Assembly (NCBI GenBank): GCA_963643465.1
Contig: CAVIJT010000006.1
Span: forward strand, 62,001 to 126,000
DNA: 64,000 nucleotides
Direction: 5' to 3'
DNA from: CAG-411 sp963643465
Lineage (GTDB): Bacteria > Bacillota > Clostridia > Lachnospirales > Lachnospiraceae
The translations under genes and the position numbers were made by a program. Below, piece after piece: positions 25,034 through 33,336 of this stretch (within the stretch, counting starts at the first letter, position 1; each line of letters begins with the position of its first letter). The notes beneath the pieces were generated by a model. That model made no database searches and was not told where the DNA came from. It worked only from the letters and a program-made list of their open reading frames with translations.

Positions 25034-25747
25034 ATGAATACACACATATTTTTAAAAAAAGCCGCTGCATTTTTTGCAATAACAGGATTTGCACTTACCG
25101 CATATAGCTGCGGAACTTCTAACGATAGCTCGTCCACATCTATAGTAACAGAGGCTCCCACACAGGATGCCAGTTATCAAGTTTCTGAGCCGAAGGAAGG
25201 GGATCTCATTGCTACTATTTCTTTTGAATCCTATGGAGATGTAAAAATCAAACTTTTTCCAAATGAAGCACCAAAAGCCGTAGAAAACTTTACGACACAT
25301 GCAAAAGAAGGATATTATGACGGTCTGACTATGCACCGTGTTATCGGAAATTTTATGATTCAAGGTGGCGATCCAAATGGAAATGGAACTGGAGGAGAAA
25401 GTATTTGGGGCGAACCTTTTGAAGACGAAATTGTTGAATATTTAAACCAGATTCGAGGTTCTCTTTGCATGGCAAACGCAGGACCAGATACTAACGGCAG
25501 CCAATTTTTCATTACACAGTGTCCAGATACCAATATTTCTGGTTATGAAAGTTTTCTTTCACCTGTACAAAGAGAAATGTATGAAACCTATGGTGGCTAT
25601 CCTTCTCTTACTGGAGGTTATACCGTATTTGGACAAGTATATGAAGGAATGGATGTGGTAGATACCATCTCTCGTGTACAGACAGATACCAATAACGCTC
25701 CATTAGAGCCTGTCACTATTTCACATATTACCATTGAATCTTATTAA
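25034..25747 (+). CDS. Cyclophilin-type peptidyl-prolyl isomerase, lipoprotein
   Basis: A 237-residue lipoprotein. The lipobox LTAYSC ends at Cys26, followed by a Ser/Thr linker and a cyclophilin domain at about 58-235. Active-site features include HRVIGNFMIQGGDPNGNGTG and an ANAGPDTNGSQFFIT segment. It catalyses proline cis-trans isomerisation for proteins folding outside the membrane. The domain has an insert before GYTVFGQVYEGMDVV. AAGGAG precedes the ATG. The next gene starts 55 bases later on the same strand and may be co-transcribed. The spacer 24773-25033 is AT-rich and holds only the promoter regions of the two divergent genes. Confidence 0.9.
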   Translation: MNTHIFLKKAAAFFAITGFALTAYSCGTSNDSSSTSIVTEAPTQDASYQVSEPKEGDLIATISFESYGDVKIKLFPNEAPKAVENFTTHAKEGYYDGLTMHRVIGNFMIQGGDPNGNGTGGESIWGEPFEDEIVEYLNQIRGSLCMANAGPDTNGSQFFITQCPDTNISGYESFLSPVQREMYETYGGYPSLTGGYTVFGQVYEGMDVVDTISRVQTDTNNAPLEPVTISHITIESY

Positions 25748-25802
25748 AATATCTCAACTATAAAGATATACAAAATACAATACAACACAGCGAGGACATA
25801 TT

Positions 25803-27209
25803 ATGAGTATACTTAGTAAAATAAACCTATTTAAGAAAGAAACAAGCACAGAGGAGGAAGCCCCTGCGGAAGAAAGCACTCAAGAAGCAGAAGCAGCCGC
25901 TGAGGACTCCCCTGCAGAAGAGGCTCCACCAGAAGAACCACCTGCAGAGGAAACTCCCGCAGAAGAGGCTCCACCAGAAGAACCACCTGCAGAGGAAACT
26001 CCCGCAGAAGAGGCTCCACCAGAAGAACCACCTGCAGAGGAAACTCCCGCAGAAGAGGCTCCACCAGAAGAACCACCTGCAGAGGAAACTCCCGCAGAAG
26101 AGGCTCCACCAGAAGAACCACCTGCAGAGGAAACTCCCGCAGAAGAGGCTCCATCAGAAGAACCGCCGGAGGAACCACCTGCAGAAGAGGCTCCACCAGA
26201 AGAACCACCTGCGGAGGAAGCCCCCGCAGAAGAGGCTCCAAAAAAGGATTGGTTTCTGTCCATACTACACTTCTTAAAAACAAACAAATTTGTACATGAA
26301 GTATTTATGATTTTCTGCATAGTCGCTCTATTTTTTATGGCAGTATTATCTTACGGTGAATTTACCAAACAAGAAGGTATTCCAAGTTTTGAGACATTTC
26401 ATGCAGAACACACTGGAAAAAAGATAGCAACACTTTTTGTAGAAGGTGATATGGAGGGACTATTATCTTATCTTTACGTGAAGGAACCTTCCCTAGGAAA
26501 AAATAAGAATATGGAACAGGCACTCCACACACAGACCGCCAAACAGCTAAAAAAAGAATACAAAAAGCTATTTTCCGGTCTAAGCCTCTCCGTATCTAAG
26601 GCAGATGCAATCTACCAATTACAAGATTCCGGAGAAGTGCATTTGATTACCACCTGCCATATTGCCATATCAGAAAATACCGAAATTTTACTCACTCTGG
26701 AACAATATCAGAAAAACCAATACACCATGTCCATTTCTACAGGTGATAAGAAAGACGAAAAATCCTTTCATAAAATCAATGCACTGTTTGCCTACGCATC
26801 CTCTGCATATTCTTCTGATATAGATGAAGAGATTACTTATGCTTTTACAAGTGGAGATAAAAAAACCTTGTCTTCCATTTCCACTTATTTTTATTTAAAT
26901 CCAAATAAAGAAAATAATAAAAACTATTCCAAACAATTGGCAACTCGCCTGCAAGAATTGCACTCTTTAGGCATTACCGTAACACAGGCTTTCATCGAAC
27001 CTTATACATACAAAGAAAAAGAGGACTTGAAAACTTCCAGTCTCACGCTTCGATGTGTGGATAAGGAAACTGGAGAATCCTTTGTTTACTACCAACCTCT
27101 TATTATTGGACTCTATGGATATGAAGCAAATGGAAGCTGCACTATTTATGGAAGTAACCTTCGTCCAGAAGTATATAATGCGTTTTCTCTTCTATTTGTG
27201 GAAACATAA
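25803..27209 (+). CDS. Membrane protein with acidic PEEPPAEE repeat tail and outside domain
   Basis: A 468-residue protein. Residues 1-150 are cytoplasmic by the positive-inside rule and consist mostly of a Pro/Glu/Ala repeat (15-residue unit EEAPPEEPPAEETPA, five exact copies and three variants). One membrane helix lies at about 168-187. The rest, about 280 residues, is outside and looks like two related alpha/beta halves (SFETFHAEHTGKK and the region after KINALFAYASS). I do not recognise the outer domain. The repeats would form a stiff, negatively charged arm. GAGGA precedes the ATG. Confidence 0.75.
   Translation: MSILSKINLFKKETSTEEEAPAEESTQEAEAAAEDSPAEEAPPEEPPAEETPAEEAPPEEPPAEETPAEEAPPEEPPAEETPAEEAPPEEPPAEETPAEEAPPEEPPAEETPAEEAPSEEPPEEPPAEEAPPEEPPAEEAPAEEAPKKDWFLSILHFLKTNKFVHEVFMIFCIVALFFMAVLSYGEFTKQEGIPSFETFHAEHTGKKIATLFVEGDMEGLLSYLYVKEPSLGKNKNMEQALHTQTAKQLKKEYKKLFSGLSLSVSKADAIYQLQDSGEVHLITTCHIAISENTEILLTLEQYQKNQYTMSISTGDKKDEKSFHKINALFAYASSAYSSDIDEEITYAFTSGDKKTLSSISTYFYLNPNKENNKNYSKQLATRLQELHSLGITVTQAFIEPYTYKEKEDLKTSSLTLRCVDKETGESFVYYQPLIIGLYGYEANGSCTIYGSNLRPEVYNAFSLLFVET
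25917..26228 (+). repeat. 45-bp tandem repeat array inside a coding region
   Basis: Five perfect 45-bp copies occupy 25917-26141, followed by a 42-bp variant (26142-26183) and another 45-bp variant (26184-26228). Sequence identity among the first five is complete, so the array is recent and likely variable in copy number. Confidence 0.95.
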
Positions 27210-27231
27210 CCGTTACAACTGAAAAAAATTA

Positions 27232-27255
27232 GGCGTGTTGCTAATGCAACACGCC
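27232..27255. terminator. Terminator between 25803 gene and rplL
   Basis: A perfect 10-bp stem GGCGTGTTGC/GCAACACGCC with loop TAAT; TTTT follows on the plus strand and a T run on the minus. It ends the rplJL unit, so rpoB does not follow rplL here. Confidence 0.9.
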
Positions 27256-27284
27256 CTTTTACTTATAATCTTATAAGGATTTAA

Positions 27285-27650
27285 TTACTTTAATGTAACC
27301 TTAGCACCTTCTGCCTCAAGCTTAGCCTTGATATCATCAGCTTCAGCCTTCTCAGCACCTTCTTTAAGAACCTTAGGAGCTCCGTCTACAACTTCCTTAG
27401 CTTCCTTAAGTCCTAAACCAGTTACCTCACGAACAACCTTGATAACCTTAACCTTGTTTGGTCCAACATCTGTTAACTCAACGTCGAACTCGCTCTTCTC
27501 TTCTGCTGCACCACCTGCTGCACCTGCTGCTGCAACTACAACACCAGCTGCTGCTGATACACCAAATTCTTCTTCACAAGCTTTTACTAAATCATTTAAT
27601 TCTAAAACAGTCATGCCTTTAATAGCATCGATAAATTCCTGAGTTGTCAT
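27285..27650 (-). CDS. rplL: 50S ribosomal protein L7/L12
   Basis: A 121-residue acidic stalk protein. The N-terminal dimerisation helix (VLELNDLVKACEEEFGV) is followed by an Ala-rich hinge (about 35-50) and the C-terminal factor-binding domain with KIKVIKVVRE-type and GLGLKEAKEVVDGAPK motifs. It recruits translation factors to the ribosome. Located 53 bases after rplJ in the normal order. Unlike the usual bacterial arrangement, no rpoB follows: a terminator and a convergent gene lie downstream. Confidence 0.98.
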   Translation of the reverse strand: MTTQEFIDAIKGMTVLELNDLVKACEEEFGVSAAAGVVVAAAGAAGGAAEEKSEFDVELTDVGPNKVKVIKVVREVTGLGLKEAKEVVDGAPKVLKEGAEKAEADDIKAKLEAEGAKVTLK

Positions 27651-27703
27651 AACTAATTACCTCCATTTAAAAAATTTTATTATTTTCGTTCAATTGCAGT
27701 TAA

Positions 27704-28198
27704 TTATTCTGCAGCTTCACCTTTTTCAGCAACTTGCTTGATAACACGAGCAAAGTTTGTAATTGGTGACTGTAAGCTTCCAAGTAACTTGGAAATAAGT
27801 TCGTCTCTTGAAGGGATATTTGCAAGTGCTTTAACACCATCCACATCATAGAATGTACCTTCTACAACAGCAGCCTTGAACTCTAATGCGTCTGCAGTCT
27901 TAGCGAAGTTGTTTAACTCTCTAGCAGGTGCAGTAGCATCTTCCAATCCAAAAGCAACAGCAGTAGGTCCTTCCAACTGATCATTTAACTGTGCAAAATC
28001 AGTACCTTCGAAAGCACGCTTTAACAATGTGTTCTTGTATACTTTGTATACAATGCCTGCTTCTCTTAACTGTTTACGAAGTTTTGTGTCCTGCTCTACA
28101 GTCAAACCGCAGTAATCAACGACTACAACAGACTTTGCCTGATCAGCATAACCCTTAATCTCGTCAACAATAGGTTGTTTTAATTCCACTTTTGCCAT
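27704..28198 (-). CDS. rplJ: 50S ribosomal protein L10
   Basis: A 164-residue protein that forms the base of the ribosomal stalk and binds L7/L12 dimers through its C-terminal helix. Typical features: the N-terminal KQPIVDEIK segment, VVVDYCGLTVEQ, the RKQLREAGIVYKVYKNTL motif and a helical, charged C-terminus. AAGGAGG precedes the ATG. The long leader upstream carries the L10/L12 autoregulatory element. rplK and rplA are not adjacent. Confidence 0.97.
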   Translation of the reverse strand: MAKVELKQPIVDEIKGYADQAKSVVVVDYCGLTVEQDTKLRKQLREAGIVYKVYKNTLLKRAFEGTDFAQLNDQLEGPTAVAFGLEDATAPARELNNFAKTADALEFKAAVVEGTFYDVDGVKALANIPSRDELISKLLGSLQSPITNFARVIKQVAEKGEAAE

Positions 28199-28212
28199 AT
28201 TGGTTTACCTCC

Positions 28213-28395
28213 TTATAAGATTAACCGCCGATATAAAAAGAAAACCCTTCTATCCAAAGACAGAAGGGTAGATAATTCCAATAATATCTTCCTCGGTAGG
28301 CGACAATGCTTACATCCCAAAAGGATACCTACTGTCTTCGGCAGTATTCTGTAACACAGAACATTAACAATATTATCACACACTTTTTTATTTGT
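28213..28395 (-). promoter_or_regulatory. Ribosomal protein L10 leader
   Basis: The minus-strand leader of rplJ has the layout of the Firmicutes L10 leader: a kinked stem region with CCTACCGAGG, then a terminator-like hairpin, ACCCTTCTGTC with GATAGAAGGGT, followed by TTTTCTTTTT. Binding of L10-L12 is known to favour the terminated form. Confidence 0.8.
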
Positions 28396-28406
28396 CAACA
28401 TTTTTT

Positions 28407-29966
28407 CTACTGATTTTGGGCAATTACTAAAATCTTTTCACCAGATACCAATTTTTTATCCTTTAACTGGTTGCATTCCAAAATAGCCTCCTCCGTAGTA
28501 TAAAACCGTTTTGCCACAGACCACAAATCATCTTCCGGCTGTACCAGATAGCCAACCATATCCGGCATTTGTTTAAATTTTTCTGAATCCCACTCTTTTT
28601 CTTCTACTTTATCAATCACTTCCAATCCCACCTGCTGATAAATGCAAGTTTCCATTGCCAATAACAGTTTTACTTCCACCGTTTCTGGTCCAAGCAAGCT
28701 AACGGCTAATTGTTCCAACCGTGGTTTTACCTCAAAACTTTTATTCTCTTTATTCCCCACACCATCCATCACATGTGAAAATGGAACACTTAGTTTTACC
28801 TCTCCCATAGGCCATTCTTCTTGTTTTCCCAAATACAATATTTTAATTTCTATGCTGCCCTCTATCACAATGCCTTCCTCGCGCCATTCCATTTCGTCCA
28901 CCTGTACACAACCTCTGCTATGACAAATTTGGGAAATGGGATTTTTAGGCACCTCCAAAGCCATTTGTTCATTAATTCGCTTTTGGAAATTGTTTTGAAA
29001 AAGCAGATGACGATACTTGGTGTGTACCCGATTTGGCAACAATTCTTTATCCAAAGAGTACATATCTTTCAAATAAGAGAGCGTTCGTTCCTCATAAATT
29101 CCAAAATCTAAATTTAGGGCAAGTTCCGCTTCTAATCCTCGTTCTTCACCATCTTCATCCTGTTTTACCTGTACTTCCTTAGATTGCAGTTCCATATCCA
29201 TTTGTATCAACCGTTTTTCTCCACATTCTTCACATTCTACTGTATTGTAAAATGGCTGCTCTCCTTCAAAAAATACAACTCTCTGTTCTTCCGACTGTTC
29301 CCGGTAAAGTACAAAAAGACACATCTCGCCCCGAATCATAATTTGACGTTCCTGCGCCCGCACTTCTACATTCTGAAGCGTAATATGAGAATATAGAATC
29401 TGATCAATATTTGCCTTTCCTGCTGGCAAATGAAAATTTTCTTTCACACGAAGCAAATCTTTTTTTGCCACAATCAGTTCGGTCAAATTAATATCTTCAT
29501 ACTGACAAGGTAATTGTTCCGTCTCCTGCACATTTACAGGTATTTCCAATTCTTTGTTTTGCCATGCACAACAACGCAATGTTAAAAGTGCTTTTACACT
29601 AATTTTTCGCGAATTAATCAAGCTGCTGTTCACATCTTCCAATTCCCACTTTACCCGAATGGAATCTGTTTCACCAACGGAATCCATATTTACCATTTCG
29701 TCAAAAGGAATTTTCCCTTGAATACTATGTACCAACTGACTTCCATCGTGACTCATATAAAGCATTTCAAAATGTAACATTCCTTTTACTAACAATTTGC
29801 CATTCAACAAATTAGTTTCCACAATTTCAATTCGTCCATCCTGCGTTACAATGCGATCAATATCCGCCTTACTATCCGGCACATTAAAATCATCCTCAAG
29901 CGTAATCTGCAAGTTGCTTTGACAACTTTGCTCTCTCATTTGAATCCGCTCTTTCACTAATTCCAT
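28407..29966 (-). CDS. DUF3794/LysM spore coat morphogenesis protein (SipL-like)
   Basis: A 519-residue protein. DUF3794 (SPOCS) repeats at about 30-130, 165-260 and 330-420 begin with signatures such as FNVPDSKADIDRIV and FHLPAGKANIDQIL. A LysM domain covers 467-519 (YLVQPEDDLWSVAKRF). This is the architecture of Clostridioides SipL, which binds SpoIVA through its LysM domain and is needed to assemble the spore coat. GGAGG precedes the ATG. The upstream region has a CATACATT-like element that may be read by a sporulation sigma factor, but I found no good -35. Confidence 0.85.
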   Translation of the reverse strand: MELVKERIQMREQSCQSNLQITLEDDFNVPDSKADIDRIVTQDGRIEIVETNLLNGKLLVKGMLHFEMLYMSHDGSQLVHSIQGKIPFDEMVNMDSVGETDSIRVKWELEDVNSSLINSRKISVKALLTLRCCAWQNKELEIPVNVQETEQLPCQYEDINLTELIVAKKDLLRVKENFHLPAGKANIDQILYSHITLQNVEVRAQERQIMIRGEMCLFVLYREQSEEQRVVFFEGEQPFYNTVECEECGEKRLIQMDMELQSKEVQVKQDEDGEERGLEAELALNLDFGIYEERTLSYLKDMYSLDKELLPNRVHTKYRHLLFQNNFQKRINEQMALEVPKNPISQICHSRGCVQVDEMEWREEGIVIEGSIEIKILYLGKQEEWPMGEVKLSVPFSHVMDGVGNKENKSFEVKPRLEQLAVSLLGPETVEVKLLLAMETCIYQQVGLEVIDKVEEKEWDSEKFKQMPDMVGYLVQPEDDLWSVAKRFYTTEEAILECNQLKDKKLVSGEKILVIAQNQ

Positions 29967-30120
29967 TTTCCTGTCCTCCTAGCACACTCTTACAGTTAAA
30001 GCGGGTCGGAATCACAACATCAAGTATAAATAATGGTGACCTTTTACCCCTAGTATCATACTATAAATGTATGCGCTATCAGACCATTTCAGAACTTATT
30101 TCACTTTTAAATGAATCAGG

Positions 30121-30155
30121 TAATTGTTCCATTATAGAGGGTTCTGAATAGTTAC
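30121..30155. repeat. Partial copy of a GTAACTATTCAGAA inverted-repeat element
   Basis: Bases 30121-30139 are identical to 45549-45567, and 30142-30155 (TTCTGAATAGTTAC) is the end repeat found at 43211-43224 and, with one change, at 45570-45583. Only the right end is present. The rest of the 29967-30237 spacer holds no gene. Confidence 0.7.
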
Positions 30156-30163
30156 TGAATCAT

Positions 30164-30200
30164 AAAAAAAGAAACCATGCAATCCCCATAGCATGGTTTC
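30164..30200 (-). terminator. Terminator of veg
   Basis: On the minus strand GAAACCATGC pairs with GCATGGTTTC around a 10-base loop and is followed by seven T. Confidence 0.9.
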
Positions 30201-30237
30201 CTCTTATTATTCGTTTTGAAAATGTTCACTCTTTATT

Positions 30238-30480
30238 CTAACAACATAGTGAAAGTTCTATTTCACGAGTTAGAATATCACAATAGCTAAAAGAAATTTT
30301 CTGACCACAAATGCTCTCCTGTGAATCTCTTGCAATAACAAATACACTTGGATAGGTCTCTGAAATTACTCCCCTTGCAATTTCTACTTTCTCTTCCCCA
30401 TTTACTGCACGTACCTTTACCTCACTTCCAGTATGTGCCCTCACGCTCTTTCGAATCTTTGGAATACTAACTTCTGACAT
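30238..30480 (-). CDS. veg: Veg family protein
   Basis: An 80-residue protein of the Veg family (DUF1021), small Sm-like proteins that promote biofilm formation or chromosome-related functions in Bacillus. VSIPKIRKSVRAHTGSEVKV and ISFSYCDILTREIEL match the family's first helix and last strands. The ATG at 30480 is favoured by an exceptionally G-rich site, GGAGGGGGAT, ending 6 bases upstream. That site is complementary to a C-rich loop of the small RNA at 32559. Own promoter and terminator. Confidence 0.88.
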   Translation of the reverse strand: MSEVSIPKIRKSVRAHTGSEVKVRAVNGEEKVEIARGVISETYPSVFVIARDSQESICGQKISFSYCDILTREIELSLCC

Positions 30481-30592
30481 TATAAAATCCCCCTCCGTAG
30501 TTATTATGTCGCACGCTTCCTTGCGTCCCCAAGTATGTCCTATTCTCCTCCCCAAATTGAAAAAAGGACATCCCTCAATTCCTCACATATCT

Positions 30593-30620
30593 ATTATAGT
30601 CTTTTTTCTACTTTTTGCAA
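30593..30620 (-). promoter_or_regulatory. veg promoter
   Basis: On the minus strand TTGCAA (30615-30620) and TATAAT (30593-30598) are 16 bases apart. The long spacer 30481-30910 otherwise holds only the HAD-gene terminator and AT-rich sequence. Confidence 0.7.
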
Positions 30621-30821
30621 GCACTTTTTGTTATTTTTCAACAATTTTCCTTTTCTTTTTTGCCGTTTTTTCGCACAATCCAACAATAGACACACATTTC
30701 GCAATATTACCATTCCCACTTCACATTTTCATATCATCACTATAATCCCAAACAAAGTGGGCAAGTCCACCTGGACTCCCTAAATCCCTCATCCATGACG
30801 ACCTTTCCTATAGCACAAAAA

Positions 30822-30849
30822 AATCGAGTAGGCTGACTCCTACTCGATT
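30822..30849 (-). terminator. Terminator of the HAD hydrolase gene
   Basis: AATCGAGTAGG pairs with CCTACTCGATT around a 6-base loop; TTTTTTG follows on the minus strand. Confidence 0.9.
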
Positions 30850-30910
30850 CGTTTTCTTATTTACAAACACTGCCATCATCTAAAAAATTCGCAAAGCGTA
30901 TTTCCCATGA

Positions 30911-31726
30911 TTACGCTGCATGGAATACAAACTTTTGCAGAACATGGGCAATTCCATCTTCATCGTTAGATAAAGTAACAAAATCTGCAGCCTTTTGAAT
31001 ATCCTTATGAGCATTGCTCATGGCAACACCAAGACCTGCATATTGGATCATGGATAAATCATTAAATCCATCTCCACAAGCAATCATTTCTTCTTTTTTT
31101 ATTCCTAACTGTCCAAGCAAGCTATTTAATGATGCTGCTTTATCCACATTTTGAGGTACTAATTCCAAGAAAAATTCCTGCGAACGATACACTTCAATCC
31201 GGTTTCCCATGGCTTCTTTTACCTTTTGCTCCACTTCCACCAAAATCTCCGGATCTCCTGTCATAAGACACTTATTTGCCGGAGTTGTCACTGCCTTTGA
31301 AATATCCGGAACCTGAACCATTTTCATCTTTGTGATTCTCTGCTCCAACAACGCATAGGGATCTATGGAATTCTCTGTATAGATTACATCCCCTTCATAT
31401 GTTAAAATATTCATTCTATATTTTTCAGTCAATTCATGAAGTTCTGCCATCTCATCCATTTTCAATGTTTGATTAAACAATACTTCTCCAGTCTCACAAT
31501 TTACAATTCGACTTCCATTGAATGCAAGAATAAAACCTCCATTTTTCTCCAGTTCCAATTCTTCTGCAAGGGGTACAATTCCCTGAGTCGGTCTTCCTGA
31601 GGCAAGCACTACTCTTCCTCCTTGCTTCTGATATTCAAACAACGCCTGCTTTGTTTGCGGTGTAATTATTTTGTTTGAGTTTGTTAATGTTCCATCCAAA
31701 TCAAGGGCTATCATTTTGTATTTCAT
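30911..31726 (-). CDS. Cof-type HAD phosphatase
   Basis: A 271-residue HAD hydrolase of the Cof (IIB) group. Motif I is DLDGTL at the N-terminus, motif II lies in VVLASGR, the C2-type cap covers about 85-190, and motif IV is the conserved GDGFNDLSM with AGLGVAMSNAH after it. Such enzymes dephosphorylate sugar phosphates, FMN or pyridoxal phosphate; the substrate cannot be told. The ATG at 31726 has AAGGA about 10 bases upstream; an earlier in-frame ATG lacks a site and adds residues foreign to the family. Confidence 0.92.
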   Translation of the reverse strand: MKYKMIALDLDGTLTNSNKIITPQTKQALFEYQKQGGRVVLASGRPTQGIVPLAEELELEKNGGFILAFNGSRIVNCETGEVLFNQTLKMDEMAELHELTEKYRMNILTYEGDVIYTENSIDPYALLEQRITKMKMVQVPDISKAVTTPANKCLMTGDPEILVEVEQKVKEAMGNRIEVYRSQEFFLELVPQNVDKAASLNSLLGQLGIKKEEMIACGDGFNDLSMIQYAGLGVAMSNAHKDIQKAADFVTLSNDEDGIAHVLQKFVFHAA

Positions 31727-31897
31727 ATTCACTGTATCCTTTCTGAAACAAGTTCCATTTTTCCTTGCCATGCAAAGAAACCCAACGGACACTTCCAATT
31801 TCTTACAAACGCATTATAGCTCTTTTTTTAGCAACTGTAAAGCACTATTCTTCTGGAAATTTCTCTCTATTTATCTTTCATTCGATAACACTTATCG

Positions 31898-32308
31898 CTA
31901 CTGATATACCACATCCTTATCCATATACTCCATCATTACTACAATATAAGGATAAGTTTCCGCCTGAGTCTCCTCCTGCTCTTTTGGTCCAATTAAATTT
32001 GTTTCTAAACATATTTGTGTCTCGGTTTCATAAAGTCCCTCCACTGCAATGCTGTAACCGCCTCCTGCTTGTTTACCGTAGCCTCTCACAATATATAGAT
32101 ACCCTTCCTCCCCAAAAGACAGTTTAAAAGGTTCCGTTTTTCGCTCCTCAATTAACTCTATCAGTTCTTTTGGCAATTCTTCCTGTTCTACAACTGTATA
32201 ATTACAATCTTTCACTTTTTCCTGTGTTTGCACCTGTCCATCGCATCCACATAAAGCAACCACACACCCAAAAGCCATTCCCAAAAAAGCACACTTCCAT
32301 CTCCTCAT
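31898..32308 (-). CDS. PrcB-type lipoprotein
   Basis: A 136-residue lipoprotein: signal sequence with lipobox ALCGC near residues 18-22, then a PrcB_C-type domain recognised by ELIEERKTEPFKLSF, LYIVRGYGKQAGGGYSIAV and TYPYIVVMME. In Treponema, PrcB is part of the dentilisin protease complex, but the Firmicutes members are usually stand-alone. The start at 32308 is preferred because GGAG is 8 bases upstream and the lipobox is correctly placed. Confidence 0.82.
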   Translation of the reverse strand: MRRWKCAFLGMAFGCVVALCGCDGQVQTQEKVKDCNYTVVEQEELPKELIELIEERKTEPFKLSFGEEGYLYIVRGYGKQAGGGYSIAVEGLYETETQICLETNLIGPKEQEETQAETYPYIVVMMEYMDKDVVYQ

Positions 32309-32523
32309 GTTATCCGCTCCATTTTCTACCATATACATTGCATATCGCTATCTCATTTCCTTCCACACATTGTATATGCCTTTACTCTTTTTTTTACTAT
32401 ATGTTTAAGAATTTTACCTTATGCGTTACATGGTATTTTTCTGTTGTACACTGCAACTATCTAAGACCAAATATAAACCACGATTAAATATTACAAAATT
32501 ATTAAGTATTTTTTAAAAACTTA

Positions 32524-32552
32524 TTGACTTTGTTACACATGTATGATACTAT
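32524..32552 (+). promoter_or_regulatory. Promoter of the C-rich small RNA
   Basis: TTGACT (32524-32529), a 17-base spacer and an extended -10 TGATACTAT (TACTAT at 32547-32552). No ribosome-binding site or plausible ORF follows. Confidence 0.75.
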
Positions 32553-32558
32553 AAAGTT

Positions 32559-32738
32559 GCAAATGAGATTTGCCAGAAACCGATATCCATCCCCCTCTCG
32601 GATATTGGTTGACATATACCCGTAATATATATACTCTCCCCCTCGAACGACCGGATAGCTCTGGTCGTTCAACAATTTAAAAACGTACAACAAAAAGACA
32701 ATGTTATAAGATATTTCTTACAACATTGTCTTTTTGTT
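32559..32738 (+). ncRNA. Candidate structured small RNA with C-rich loops
   Basis: About 180 nt between a good promoter and a strong terminator (AAAAAGACAATGTT pairing 32692-32705 with 32722-32735, then T-rich). It holds a small hairpin GCAAAT/ATTTGC (32559-32573) and a 9-bp hairpin (32580-32588 with 32600-32608) that presents ATCCCCCTCTC in its loop. After a single-stranded CTCCCCCTC (32636-32644) comes an 8-bp hairpin GAACGACC/GGTCGTTC (32645-32670). Exposed C-rich loops are typical of regulatory RNAs that bind G-rich ribosome-binding sites. I could not match it to a known family; 6S RNA does not fit. The spacer 32309-32523 holds no gene. Confidence 0.65.
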
Positions 32739-32811
32739 ATGCTTGCATGAGGATTTGACCGACAACCAATATTCACTAAAAACTTGTAAAGCATGTTTCT
32801 CATGATTTTCC

Positions 32812-33285
32812 TTAATACGTTTGGGTTCCTGTATGTTTCTTCTCAGAATGCTCTATATTAAGCACTTCCTCTATGCACTGTAACAATTGCAATTCACTGG
32901 AATATCGGTACACATTTCCGGTACTCAGGCACACAAAGTGTCCCTGAATACCAGCATTACGTCTTCCTGTAATAAACAGGCGAAACGTATCTTTTTCTCC
33001 ATGTTCCTTTTCAATATCCTCAATAGTACGAACAATTTTTGCTTCTTCTTTTCTATCTACTGTTTCTTGAAGGGATTGAAATTTTCTATGCTTAAACATA
33101 GCATCCGGAAAACCTCTGTCTTCCACTAAATTTTCTAACACAACCAAAAAAGTTGCCACATCTTGAAAAGAAATCTCTTTTTCAGAAAAGGGGGAATAGA
33201 TTCTCCCACGCATGGTAAATGCTCCATAAGCATCCACACACACACGAATCGCCGTGTATTCATAAGACTTTTTTTCTATACTCAC
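32812..33285 (-). CDS. Hypothetical protein
   Basis: A 157-residue cytoplasmic protein that I do not recognise. It begins VSIEKKSYEYTAIRVCVDAY, has a mixed alpha/beta pattern with a clear helix (VATFLVVLENLVEDRGFP) and an amphipathic end (SSELQLLQCIEEVLNIE). A GTG at 33285 with AAAGGA about 10 bases upstream is preferred; an in-frame GTG at 33312 has no site. It follows the fibro-slime gene by about 50 bases on the same strand and could be co-transcribed with it. Confidence 0.65.
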   Translation of the reverse strand: MSIEKKSYEYTAIRVCVDAYGAFTMRGRIYSPFSEKEISFQDVATFLVVLENLVEDRGFPDAMFKHRKFQSLQETVDRKEEAKIVRTIEDIEKEHGEKDTFRLFITGRRNAGIQGHFVCLSTGNVYRYSSELQLLQCIEEVLNIEHSEKKHTGTQTY

Positions 33286-33336
33286 AACTATCCATCCTTT
33301 CTGATTTGTCACAATATATTTTTTGTTGCGCCTATC

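Noticed and set aside
25917..26228. Repeat array as a CRISPR
   Set aside because: Units are directly adjacent with no unique spacers and are in frame within a coding region.
25831..26320. Long minus-strand reading frames opposite the 45-bp repeats
   Set aside because: They arise because a repeat unit divisible by three without stops stays open on both strands; the plus-strand frame has a ribosome-binding site, a membrane helix and a folded domain.
32502..32693. Minus-strand 63-codon ORF
   Set aside because: It lies antisense to the structured RNA, lacks a ribosome-binding site and has no family-like pattern.
32559..32738. 6S RNA
   Set aside because: No single long hairpin with a central open bubble; instead several separate hairpins with C-rich loops.
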